Made by a program: the position numbers and the translations under genes | Shown: piece after piece, positions 1 through 6,703 of the stretch | How the letters are laid out: each line of letters begins with the position of its first letter | How positions within the stretch are numbered: position 1 is the first letter of the stretch | DNA from: CAINVV01 sp038323575 | GTDB lineage: Bacteria; Bacteroidota; Bacteroidia; Bacteroidales; Prolixibacteraceae | Direction: 5' to 3' | DNA: 14,441 nucleotides | NCBI GenBank assembly: GCA_038323575.1 | Contig: JBBQHB010000112.1 | Span: 1 to 14,441, forward strand | Notes under the pieces: model-generated | The model's input: the letters and a program-made list of their open reading frames with translations, nothing else | The model's database searches: none | Told to the model about the DNA's origin: nothing

Positions 1-26
1 AACCACCTTGCCACTTGCTAATGCTT

Positions 27-42
27 CCGGGCGTTACCCCGG
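27..42. repeat. Small GC-rich hairpin in the left-edge intergenic region
   Basis: CCGGG at 27-31 can pair with CCCGG at 38-42 around a 6-nt loop. A second pairing, GCATAAG at 44-50 with CTTATGC at 87-93, brackets an AT-rich stretch. No coding sequence is recognisable in 1-200. The hairpin could be the end of a downstream terminator or a dispersed intergenic palindrome. There is no T-run next to it, so a terminator call is not supported. Confidence 0.25.
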
Positions 43-156
43 CGCATAAGGGATTTAAACCCTCTGGAAAAATTGCACACTTGCTGCTTATGCCCTTAAA
101 GTAAATTTGTATATTTAAACTTTTTCAAGAGCTTACAGCAACCGTTGTCTCAGAAC

Positions 157-210
157 ATAATTTGGTATAAGGCGAAGTACTTTAGTCACTTTAGTTCACT
201 TTAGTCACTT
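157..210 (+). repeat. Copy 1 of a ~55-bp dispersed repeat, with internal 9-10 bp direct repeats
   Basis: The stretch starts ATAATTTGG, passes through AAGTACTTTAGT and ends in units TTTAGTCAC (181-189), TTTAGTTCAC (190-199) and TTTAGTCAC (200-208). Read on this strand it aligns, with a few substitutions and 1-2 base indels, to the minus strand of 2958-2902; by eye roughly 50 of 57 columns match. The inner end overlaps the thrC stop codon (TAA on the minus strand at 203-201), so the last residues of ThrC are partly encoded by the repeat. Confidence 0.75.
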
Positions 211-1502
211 ATTGAAAGCAAATATTCCTTAAAACCGGCGAACGTTCCACCCATCGTAACCGTCCTCTTCTCCCCTTTCATGAATTCCAGCAATCGTTCC
301 GGCATCGGAACATTCCCTTTGCCAACGATCTCCTCAACCGTTTCGGTAAACTTGGCAGGATGGGCTGTTTCAAGAAATATACCAACCTCGTCGGGCTGCA
401 GCTGCTCTTTCAACGCCCGGTACGCCACAGCCCCATGAGGGTCAGTAAGGTAACCGGTTTCTTTGAAACAAGCCAATAAACTCTCTCTGATTTGATCGTC
501 AGCATAGGTTACTCCAGATATCACAGCACTGACATTGGCATGATCGTGTCCAAAAAGATCAAGTATCCGGGCGAAATTGCTCGGATCGCCTACATCCATG
601 GCATTGGCGATCGTGGTAACGGAAGGTTTTGTTTGGTATTCACCCGACTGCAGGTAATTGAACACCACGTCGTTGCTGTTATTTGCCGCGATAAACCGCG
701 AAACAGGCAATCCCATTATATTGGCGATCAGTCCGGCTGTCAGGTTGCCGAAATTACCGCTGGGAACAGAGAAGACAATTTTCTTTCCCTTTGTTTTCAG
801 TTGTGCAACTGCATTGAAATAGTAAAAAGCCTGTGGTAAAAAGCGGGCTACATTGATCGAGTTGGCTGAAGTAAGTATCATCCTGGACTGCAATTCCTCA
901 TCCATAAAAGCAGCTTTGACCAATGCTTGGCAATCGTCAAAAGTGCCGTCTACCTCAAGGGCAGTGATGTTCTGACCAAGTGTCACAAACTGCATCTCCT
1001 GGATCTCACTTACTTTCCCTTTGGGATAAAGCACATGCACTTTTATTCCTTCAATACCCAAAAATCCATTGGCTACTGCACTTCCCGTATCTCCTGAAGT
1101 GGCCACCAGCACATGTACGGTTTCCTTTACTTCCGACAGGAAATACGCGAGCATCCTGGCCATAAAACGGGCCCCGACATCCTTGAATGCCAACGTCGGA
1201 CCATGAAACAATTCCAGGGAATAAATATCTTTTTCTACTTCTACCAGTGGCGTGTTAAAGCTGAGGGTTTCGAAAACGATATCATTTAATTTTTCCATTG
1301 GAATATCTTCACCGAAAAAATGCCGTGACACTTCAAAGGCCATATTCTGAAATGTCATGAGTGGCAACCGGGCAAAGAACGCCGGATTCATCGGCAAAAT
1401 CCGTTCAGGCATGTACAACCCTCGGTCAGGAGCAAGTCCTTTGGTGACGGCGGTCCGGAGGTCAACTTCCGGCGAAATTTTGTTGGTGCTGTAGTATCTC
1501 AT
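201..1502 (-). CDS. thrC: Threonine synthase
   Basis: ThrC converts O-phospho-L-homoserine to L-threonine and phosphate, the last step of threonine synthesis, in the cytoplasm with pyridoxal phosphate. The 433-residue product starts MRYYSTN and has the fold-type II PLP layout. Lys107 in the HGPTLAFKD motif is the expected Schiff-base lysine. ATSGDTGSAVANG lies at about 134-146, the phosphate-binding loop SVPSGNFGN at about 245-253 and ANAMDVGDPSNF at about 299-310; the C-terminal part carries FLETAHPAKF. Its length matches the bacterial family. It is the last gene of the thr cluster, 126 bp downstream of the ApgM-like gene. An SD-like AAGGA lies 9 nt before the ATG but is part of a stem-loop (see 1509-1527). 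The stop codon lies inside a repeat array. The enzyme assignment is very secure. Confidence 0.97.
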   Translation of the reverse strand: MRYYSTNKISPEVDLRTAVTKGLAPDRGLYMPERILPMNPAFFARLPLMTFQNMAFEVSRHFFGEDIPMEKLNDIVFETLSFNTPLVEVEKDIYSLELFHGPTLAFKDVGARFMARMLAYFLSEVKETVHVLVATSGDTGSAVANGFLGIEGIKVHVLYPKGKVSEIQEMQFVTLGQNITALEVDGTFDDCQALVKAAFMDEELQSRMILTSANSINVARFLPQAFYYFNAVAQLKTKGKKIVFSVPSGNFGNLTAGLIANIMGLPVSRFIAANNSNDVVFNYLQSGEYQTKPSVTTIANAMDVGDPSNFARILDLFGHDHANVSAVISGVTYADDQIRESLLACFKETGYLTDPHGAVAYRALKEQLQPDEVGIFLETAHPAKFTETVEEIVGKGNVPMPERLLEFMKGEKRTVTMGGTFAGFKEYLLSISD

Positions 1503-1508
1503 TCTAAA

Positions 1509-1527
1509 TTATCCTTTAGAAGGATAA
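1509..1527 (-). promoter_or_regulatory. Stem-loop in the thrC leader covering an SD-like sequence
   Basis: TTATCCTT (1509-1516) and AAGGATAA (1520-1527) are perfect inverted repeats with a 3-nt loop, ending 6 nt before the thrC ATG. On the thrC mRNA the 3' arm carries AAGGA, 9 nt from the start codon, so folding would hide it. Bacteroidota depend little on Shine-Dalgarno pairing, so an effect on translation is only an inference. The right arm is also the first unit of the adjacent heptad array. Confidence 0.35.
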
Positions 1528-1549
1528 AGGTTAAAGGATAAAGTTAAAA
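1522..1549. repeat. Heptad direct repeat (GGATAAA type) upstream of thrC
   Basis: Four consecutive 7-bp units are readable on the plus strand: GGATAAA (1522-1528), GGTTAAA (1529-1535), GGATAAA (1536-1542) and GTTAAAA (1543-1549). A shorter relative, GGATAAA-GGTTTAA, occurs at 2887-2900 in the spacer upstream of the ApgM-like gene. Confidence 0.7.
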
Positions 1550-1574
1550 CGCTTTAATCAAGATTGCAGCGTAA

Positions 1575-1635
1575 TAACTCATAACTCATAACTTCTTCCC
1601 TCATTTTTCACTTTTCATTATTCATTTTTCATTTT
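1575..1635. repeat. Heptad direct repeats (TAACTCA and TCATTTT types) at the end of the ApgM-like gene
   Basis: TAACTCA occurs at 1575-1581 and 1582-1588, with a partial third copy to 1594. After a short gap the trinucleotide TCA recurs at 1601, 1608, 1615, 1622 and 1629, exactly every 7 bp, with T-rich filling. The last TCA (1629-1631) is the TGA stop codon of the ApgM-like gene read on the minus strand, so the array runs into the coding end. Two different heptad sequences lie side by side. Confidence 0.7.
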
Positions 1636-2837
1636 TGCAGTAAGGCTTCCATAAACTCCCTGCCTCTCAATTCGCCGAAACTACCGCGTTTGGCAGCATC
1701 TTCATCGTAATGGTCAACGTCATCAGGTTCATTACCAGGACGGTAGATGACAAACGGAACAGCCTCCCTGGTGTGTGTCCGCAGCTTCCATGGTGTCGGA
1801 TGATCGGGCAGCATGGCTATGGTGACAGGTTCCTCCATTTTGGCGCATTCTTCGAGCAAATATTTGAGGATGCGCTGATCGAGGTATTCGATCGTGCGGA
1901 GTTTGAGGTCAAAATCCCCCTCGTGGCCCGCTTCGTCGCTGGCTTCCACATGGAGGTAAACGAAATCATAGTCCTTTAGTGCATTTACGGCCGCCTCGGC
2001 CTTTCCTTCGTAATTGGTATCATAAAGACCAGTCGCACCGGGCACTTTGATCACATCCAGCCCGGCATAGACACCGATGCCCTGAATCAGGTCGACGGCA
2101 GATATAACAGCTCCGTGTTGTATGCCAAACATCTCCTTCAGACTCTTCATAGCCGGTTTGTATCCCGGAGACCATGGCCAGATGGAGTTGGCGGGTTCTT
2201 TCCCTGCCGACTTCCTGGTAAGGTTGACCGGATGATTTTCGAGCAACTCTCTCGAACGGCTGATCAGTACATTTAAAAGCACCGCTGTTTCCTGGCCAGT
2301 TTCATCCGCAGCTTTGGGGAGCAATGGTTCATATTTTTCCCCCGGTACATCGTGTGGCGGCGTACAGGTTACCCGCTTATTTCCGCCTTTGATTACCAGC
2401 AGGTGGCGGTAAGATACACCGGTGTAAAAACGGACTTTGTCGCTGCCAAGATGTTCGTTAAGATATACGATCAGCTCATCTGCCTCTTCGGTTGTAATGT
2501 GTCCGGCAGAGTGGTTGAGGATAATATCTCCCGTTAGGGTAACCAGGTTGCAGCGCATCGCCATATCACCATCTTCAAGCTTTACGCCGATACTCGCAGC
2601 TTCAATAACTCCCCGGCCTTCGAACACCGCTTCCACATCGTATCCCAGAACTGCCATATTCGCCACTTCGCTGCCGGGATGGAGGGAATCGGGTATAGTT
2701 TTCAGGGTGCCACTCCGTCCGAGGGCCGCCAGTCGATCCATGTGCGGGGTTTTGGCCAGCATTAGCGGGGTTTTGCCCCCGACCTCCGCTTCAGGCTGAT
2801 CAGACATGCCGTCGCCCAGTAGTATGATGTACTTCAT
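1629..2837 (-). CDS. apgM: ApgM-like alkaline-phosphatase-superfamily protein, probable homoserine kinase
   Basis: The sequence belongs to the cofactor-independent phosphoglycerate mutase (archaeal-type ApgM) family of the alkaline phosphatase superfamily. It is 402 aa when started at MKYIILLGDG, the usual family start; an in-frame ATG 8 codons upstream adds only basic, A-rich sequence. Metal and nucleophile positions are present: Asp9 in GDG, Ser56 in HPGSEVAN, Asp301/His305 in DEAGH, Asp345-His346 in LPDH and His355 in THTRE. The classical activity is 3-phosphoglycerate to 2-phosphoglycerate. Here the gene lies in the thr region directly before thrC, and no GHMP-type thrB is in the window. 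Members of this family in Bacteroides-like thr operons have been assigned as an alternative homoserine kinase, which I recall from the literature and infer from context. The family is near certain; the kinase role is likely. Confidence 0.9.
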   Translation of the reverse strand: MKYIILLGDGMSDQPEAEVGGKTPLMLAKTPHMDRLAALGRSGTLKTIPDSLHPGSEVANMAVLGYDVEAVFEGRGVIEAASIGVKLEDGDMAMRCNLVTLTGDIILNHSAGHITTEEADELIVYLNEHLGSDKVRFYTGVSYRHLLVIKGGNKRVTCTPPHDVPGEKYEPLLPKAADETGQETAVLLNVLISRSRELLENHPVNLTRKSAGKEPANSIWPWSPGYKPAMKSLKEMFGIQHGAVISAVDLIQGIGVYAGLDVIKVPGATGLYDTNYEGKAEAAVNALKDYDFVYLHVEASDEAGHEGDFDLKLRTIEYLDQRILKYLLEECAKMEEPVTIAMLPDHPTPWKLRTHTREAVPFVIYRPGNEPDDVDHYDEDAAKRGSFGELRGREFMEALLQK

Positions 2838-2886
2838 TCTGTTTTTTTTTCTTAATATCAAATAAGATACTATTTACGGACTAAAA

Positions 2887-2900
2887 GGATAAAGGTTTAA
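2887..2900. repeat. Short heptad repeat upstream of the ApgM-like gene
   Basis: GGATAAA (2887-2893) followed by GGTTTAA (2894-2900) repeats the pattern of the array at 1522-1549. It sits beside the 55-bp inverted repeat copy 2. The rest of the spacer up to 2838 is AT-rich, with a T-run at 2841-2850, and no convincing promoter was found in it. Confidence 0.5.
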
Positions 2901-2901
2901 G

Positions 2902-2958
2902 AAAGTGCCTAAAGTGAACTAGAGTGAACTAAAGTACTTACGTTCTTATCCAAATTAT
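2902..2958 (-). repeat. Copy 2 of the ~55-bp repeat, inverted relative to copy 1
   Basis: On the minus strand this stretch reads ATAATTTGG, ATAAG, AAGTACTTTAGTTCACT, then TAGTTCACTTTAG and CACTT, matching 157-210 with few differences. On the plus strand the internal units AGTGAACTAG and AGTGAACTAA repeat with a 10-bp period. Its outer end is directly after the stop codon of the GIY-YIG gene (2962-2960). With copy 1 it forms inward-facing inverted repeats around the ApgM-like gene and thrC. Confidence 0.7.
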
Positions 2959-2959
2959 C

Positions 2960-3739
2960 TTATATCGTTTTCCTTTTTTCATTTAATTTTATTGATGTAG
3001 GCGATTTTATATCAACCTCTAAAATGTCTCCTTGTTTGAAATTATTTTGGATCCAGTCCGTATATGGTTTACCAATCATAATTCGTGGTGTTCCATTGGG
3101 ATTTGATGTTCTATCAATATAACCTTGAATAGTATTTTCGGGATTGTTACCAAGTTGTACTTCTATTATAGATTTATCCACGCTGAAATTTTCAGCGTTA
3201 TTTTGTTTAACATTAAAAAATCCTTGACTGTAATACGCTCTTCCTAATGATACTTCAAACGTTTCTAAAGTTGAATTTGTAAAATTCAATTGTTTGTCAA
3301 TTCTTATAAACTCTTCTTTACAGCTTTCTTCATCTTCTTTTATTTTATTCTTTCCTGAAAAATTCCATTCAGGGCTTATTTCAAAAATCAATGTATCTTC
3401 AAGTCCAGCTGCAAGGTTAATTCTAAAGTTACCATACTTTAATAAACCGTTGCTAACTAGAATGAAAATATCCACAGGTTGATTTGATAAAAGAATATCT
3501 TTAATTTTTTTATTTACCCTGATGTTTGTTGTTTGTGAAGGTCCTGGATTTTGATAGCCATACATCCTTTTTGACAAATGCATGGAAGTTTTGCCAATAT
3601 AATTAACTACTCCATTAGTCACAAAACTGTAAAGAATATTTTTTGTCAGTTCGTGTGATGACAAATTGTATTTGATCAAATTATTAATCAAAGTCCAATG
3701 TCCAACGTTTATAAACCCAATATTTAAAAGCCTGTTCAT
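2960..3739 (-). CDS. GIY-YIG nuclease family protein, restriction-endonuclease-like
   Basis: The 259-aa protein carries a GIY-YIG catalytic core in its first half: ILY at 35-37 (degenerate GIY), YIGKT at 47-51, Arg58, a conserved AAGLED with Glu114, and an Asn at 126 (PEWN). These fit the tyrosines, arginine, metal-binding glutamate and asparagine of the fold. The C-terminal half (about 160-255, with IQGYIDRTSNPNGTPRI) resembles an accessory domain seen in solitary GIY-YIG proteins and some restriction enzymes; this is from memory. No DNA methyltransferase is nearby. The gene is 43 bp downstream of the DUF6508-like gene on the same strand. It is strongly AT-rich (14 G/C of 60 in 3481-3540, versus 32 of 60 in 2641-2700 of the next gene), suggesting transfer. 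Target and partner are unknown. Confidence 0.75.
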   Translation of the reverse strand: MNRLLNIGFINVGHWTLINNLIKYNLSSHELTKNILYSFVTNGVVNYIGKTSMHLSKRMYGYQNPGPSQTTNIRVNKKIKDILLSNQPVDIFILVSNGLLKYGNFRINLAAGLEDTLIFEISPEWNFSGKNKIKEDEESCKEEFIRIDKQLNFTNSTLETFEVSLGRAYYSQGFFNVKQNNAENFSVDKSIIEVQLGNNPENTIQGYIDRTSNPNGTPRIMIGKPYTDWIQNNFKQGDILEVDIKSPTSIKLNEKRKTI

Positions 3740-3782
3740 TTGTTACGAATGAATATTTTCTTTCCGAGTTTTATTTCTTGGT

Positions 3783-4214
3783 CTATGTTAACTGTTTTTT
3801 AATTGATTTAAGGATTTTCAGAATCAGACCTGATTCAAATGCCGAAACTAGAACACCATCACAAAACCTGTCATTCCGGATTATTGCAGTAATTAACTTA
3901 CACTTTGTAGGGATGTCAATCGCATCAAAATCAAAATTTTCTTCTCTCGTGATTTTGCGACCTTCATCCCATGCCCCCCAATTAAAATCAATAATGATTG
4001 GAATTTTATAAACAATTTCAATAAATTGTGAAACGATCTCTTCTTGATTCCAATATGGGATAGTAAAAACATTATTTCCTATTTTTTCGCCACCATTCAA
4101 TTCACCAAATTTTTTTGTATTCTCAACTATTGGGATAAACTCAATTAATGGTTTCCATTCCAGTTCAGAAAACGAATTTATTTTTTCTTGGTAATTATCT
4201 TCTTTTAATATCAT
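3783..4214 (-). CDS. DUF6508-like protein of unknown function
   Basis: This is a small soluble protein of 143 aa with no signal peptide or membrane segment. The C-terminal half has the pattern I associate with DUF6508: FNWGAWDEG at about 78-86, CKLITAIIRNDRFCDG at about 105-120 and a final GLILKILKSI helix. No catalytic motif is known for this family and I do not assign a function. The gene lies 57 bp after thrA and 43 bp before the GIY-YIG gene, shares their strand, and is AT-rich like the nuclease gene (18 G/C of 60 in 4081-4140). The A-rich run just before the ATG is typical of Bacteroidota starts. No promoter is obvious in the 57-bp spacer, so transcription may come from thrA. An accessory or protective role for the nuclease is possible but only an inference. 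Confidence 0.65.
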   Translation of the reverse strand: MILKEDNYQEKINSFSELEWKPLIEFIPIVENTKKFGELNGGEKIGNNVFTIPYWNQEEIVSQFIEIVYKIPIIIDFNWGAWDEGRKITREENFDFDAIDIPTKCKLITAIIRNDRFCDGVLVSAFESGLILKILKSIKKQLT

Positions 4215-4234
4215 TTTTTTTTAAGCATGAAGCA

Positions 4235-4269
4235 TCTCTTATGTCTCATATCTCATGTCTCATATCTCT
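4235..4269. repeat. Heptad direct repeat (TRTCTCA type) after thrA
   Basis: Consecutive 7-bp units are TCTCTTA (4235-4241), TGTCTCA (4242-4248), TATCTCA (4249-4255), TGTCTCA (4256-4262) and TATCTCT (4263-4269). The array ends 2 bp from the thrA stop codon (4274-4272). It fills most of the 57-bp spacer between thrA and the DUF6508-like gene. Confidence 0.75.
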
Positions 4270-4271
4270 TT

Positions 4272-6698
4272 TTAGATATTCGCTACCTTTATCAAATCCG
4301 CGAATACTCCTGCAGCCGTAACTGCAGCGCCGGCACCATATCCTTTGATCAGCATCGGTGATTCGTTGTAACGCTCGGTGGTAAGCAGGATAATATTGTT
4401 GCTGCCTTCCAGGTCGTAGAATGGATGGCCCGGCTCGACTGACTGCAGTGACACAGAGGCCTTTCCTTCTTCCATCAGTCCGACAAAGCGCCATTTTTTC
4501 TTCTCTTTTTCCAGGATTAACCTTTCAGCCTCAAAATAGGCATCCATCTGGTGAATGTTGTTCCAAAAATCTTCCAACGTTGAATTAAAATAGGAATCAG
4601 GGATAAACCGTTTCTGCACCACATCTTCCTGGCTCAGTTTGTATCCGGATTCCCTGCCGAGGATGACCAGTTTCCTGACTACATCCACGCCGCTTAAGTC
4701 AATACGCGGATCTGGTTCCGAAAAACCTTTCTCCTTCGACATGCGGATGGCCGTGCTCAGCGGAATTTCGCTGCTGAGCGTGTTGAAAATAAAATTGAGT
4801 GTACCTGAAAGCACTGCTTCAATCCTGACAATCCGGTCGCCCGAACGCATCAGGTCGTTAATGGTTGAAATCAGCGGTAATCCGGCTCCTACGTTGGTTT
4901 CAAAAAGATATTTGACACCGTGTTTGGCCGCAAGTTCCTTCAATTCCCTGTAGGCCTGGTAGTCTGAGGAGGCAGCAACTTTGTTGGCAGCCACAATGGA
5001 GATGTAGTTGTTTAAGATAATATGATACTGGTCTGCCACTTTCTTCTCGGCCGTGCAATCCACAAAGACCGAATTGAACATGTTCATCCCGATCATCTTA
5101 CTGCAAAAGCTATTCATATCCGATTTTTCGGCATTCTCGTCTGCAAGAATTTTAGCAATGGATGAAGGTTCAAAACCGTCGCGGTTAAATACCATCTTCC
5201 TGGAATTTGCAACACCGCAAATGCGAAGTTTCAGCCGATGTTCCTTTTGCAGCTTTGGTTGTTGCTGGTTGATTTGTTTTATCAGATCCCTTCCTACGGT
5301 TCCGATGCCAACCAGGAAAATGTTTAATTCAATAAACGGAGAGAGGAAAAATGACTCATGAACAACGTTAAGCGTTTTCCGCAAGTCCGATTTTTTTACC
5401 ACCCAGGAAATGTTTTGCTCTGAAGCACCCTGCGCAATGGCTACTACATTGATACCGTTCTTGCCGATGGTATTAAACAATTTACCGGCAATACCTGCTG
5501 AATGCTTCATGTTCTCACCGACAATGGCTACGATACAAAGATCTTCCTCGCTGCTGACTTTATTGATCAGGCCGGAGGTGATTTCGCGTTCAAACTCATG
5601 CCTGACGGCCGATTCTGCAACGCTTCCCCTGGCAGAGTCTATGGCAAAACTGATTGAATTTTCCGAAGAAGCCTGCGAGATGAGGATCACATTGATATCC
5701 TCCCTGGCCAATGCACCGAAAAGCCGCATGGCAATACCGGTAACACCTACCATGCCAAGTCCCTGCACGGTAAAAAGGGAAATCCCGTCGATGGATGAGA
5801 TGCCCTTGATGGGTTGTTCTGTCCCCTGACGTTCGGCATTCCCGATGATTGTGCCCTCCGCCGAAGGATTCATGGTGTTTTTTATCTGAACCGGTATCGA
5901 CTTCTGGTAAACGGGCAGGATGGTGGGCGGATAGATCACTTTCGCCCCGAAGTGCGATAACTCCAGCGCTTCGCTGTAGGTAAGCTGCGGAATAGTATAG
6001 GCTTTGCTGATTACTCTCGGATCGGCAGTCATAAAACCGTCGACATCCGTCCATATCTCAAGTTTATCGGCATCCAAAGCTGCTGCAAAGAGCGCAGCTG
6101 TATAGTCTGACCCTCCCCTTCCCAGTGTAGTTACGGTTCCGTCCTGTGCCGACGAGATAAAACCGGGCGCAACGGCAATTTTTTTCAATTCCGAACATGC
6201 CTCGCTGATCTGCTTGTAGGTGACCTTAAAATCAACATTGGCACGACCATGGGTCTTGTCGGTACGGATAACGGTGCCACTGTCAATCAGTTCGGCATCC
6301 AGGTAACGCGCAATAAATACGGATGAGAGCCTTTCGCCGAAACCCATCACCTTATCCAATGTTTTTGGTGTCAATTCCCCGATCAGCCTGACTCCCTGAA
6401 GAATTTTCTCCAGCTCGTCAAAAATGATTTTCATCTTCCCTTTCACCTCTTCAAGGGTTTCGGGATCAAAAAGGCCCGACATCATTTGCTCATGCCTGTT
6501 CCGGATTTCTTCCAGGAATGGATTGATCTCCGCACCTTTGGCGCCGGCATTCGCAGCAGCAAGCAACTTGTCAGTCACTCCGCCGACAGCACTGACAACT
6601 ACGATCAGATCAGAATTCTGATTTCGAACAATTTCGCCTATTCTTATTACATTTTCAATGGATCCGACGGATGTTCCTCCAAATTTGATAACCTTCAT
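4272..6698 (-). CDS. thrA: Bifunctional aspartokinase / homoserine dehydrogenase
   Basis: ThrA catalyses the first and third steps from aspartate toward threonine and methionine: aspartate to aspartyl phosphate, and aspartate semialdehyde to homoserine. The 808-aa protein starts MKVIKFGGTSVG, the aspartokinase ATP/substrate motif. GRGGSDYTA follows at 193-201 and TDVDGFMTADPR at 217-228. Two ACT-like regulatory segments lie at about 305-445 (GMVGVTGIAMRLFGAL, then HSAGIAGKLFNTI), where threonine feedback normally acts. The dehydrogenase half begins near 458 with the dinucleotide-binding FLVGIGTVGR; ANKVA is at 571-575, and ETNVGAGLPLI and LSGTLNFIF lie at about 600-638. The length is normal for the fusion. 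It begins 5 bp after the recA stop, so the two are probably cotranscribed. In many relatives the ApgM-like gene follows directly; here two foreign-looking genes intervene. Confidence 0.97.
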   Translation of the reverse strand: MKVIKFGGTSVGSIENVIRIGEIVRNQNSDLIVVVSAVGGVTDKLLAAANAGAKGAEINPFLEEIRNRHEQMMSGLFDPETLEEVKGKMKIIFDELEKILQGVRLIGELTPKTLDKVMGFGERLSSVFIARYLDAELIDSGTVIRTDKTHGRANVDFKVTYKQISEACSELKKIAVAPGFISSAQDGTVTTLGRGGSDYTAALFAAALDADKLEIWTDVDGFMTADPRVISKAYTIPQLTYSEALELSHFGAKVIYPPTILPVYQKSIPVQIKNTMNPSAEGTIIGNAERQGTEQPIKGISSIDGISLFTVQGLGMVGVTGIAMRLFGALAREDINVILISQASSENSISFAIDSARGSVAESAVRHEFEREITSGLINKVSSEEDLCIVAIVGENMKHSAGIAGKLFNTIGKNGINVVAIAQGASEQNISWVVKKSDLRKTLNVVHESFFLSPFIELNIFLVGIGTVGRDLIKQINQQQPKLQKEHRLKLRICGVANSRKMVFNRDGFEPSSIAKILADENAEKSDMNSFCSKMIGMNMFNSVFVDCTAEKKVADQYHIILNNYISIVAANKVAASSDYQAYRELKELAAKHGVKYLFETNVGAGLPLISTINDLMRSGDRIVRIEAVLSGTLNFIFNTLSSEIPLSTAIRMSKEKGFSEPDPRIDLSGVDVVRKLVILGRESGYKLSQEDVVQKRFIPDSYFNSTLEDFWNNIHQMDAYFEAERLILEKEKKKWRFVGLMEEGKASVSLQSVEPGHPFYDLEGSNNIILLTTERYNESPMLIKGYGAGAAVTAAGVFADLIKVANI

Positions 6699-6703
6699 CC
6701 TTG

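Noticed and set aside
492..839. 115-codon plus-strand reading frame opposite thrC
   Set aside because: It lies wholly inside the certain thrC gene on the other strand, its translation has no family pattern, and it is explained as a shadow frame.
2838..2861. Upstream start for the ApgM-like protein
   Set aside because: It adds only MILRKKNR from an A-rich leader; the family starts directly at the GDG-containing first strand.
1522..4269. CRISPR-like reading of the spaced short repeats
   Set aside because: Units are only 7-10 bp with no unique spacers of constant length and no cas genes; they are simple direct repeats.
5596..6054. 152-codon minus-strand frame inside thrA
   Set aside because: Out-of-frame shadow of the aspartokinase domain, with low-complexity, Arg/His/Cys-rich translation and no recognisable domain.
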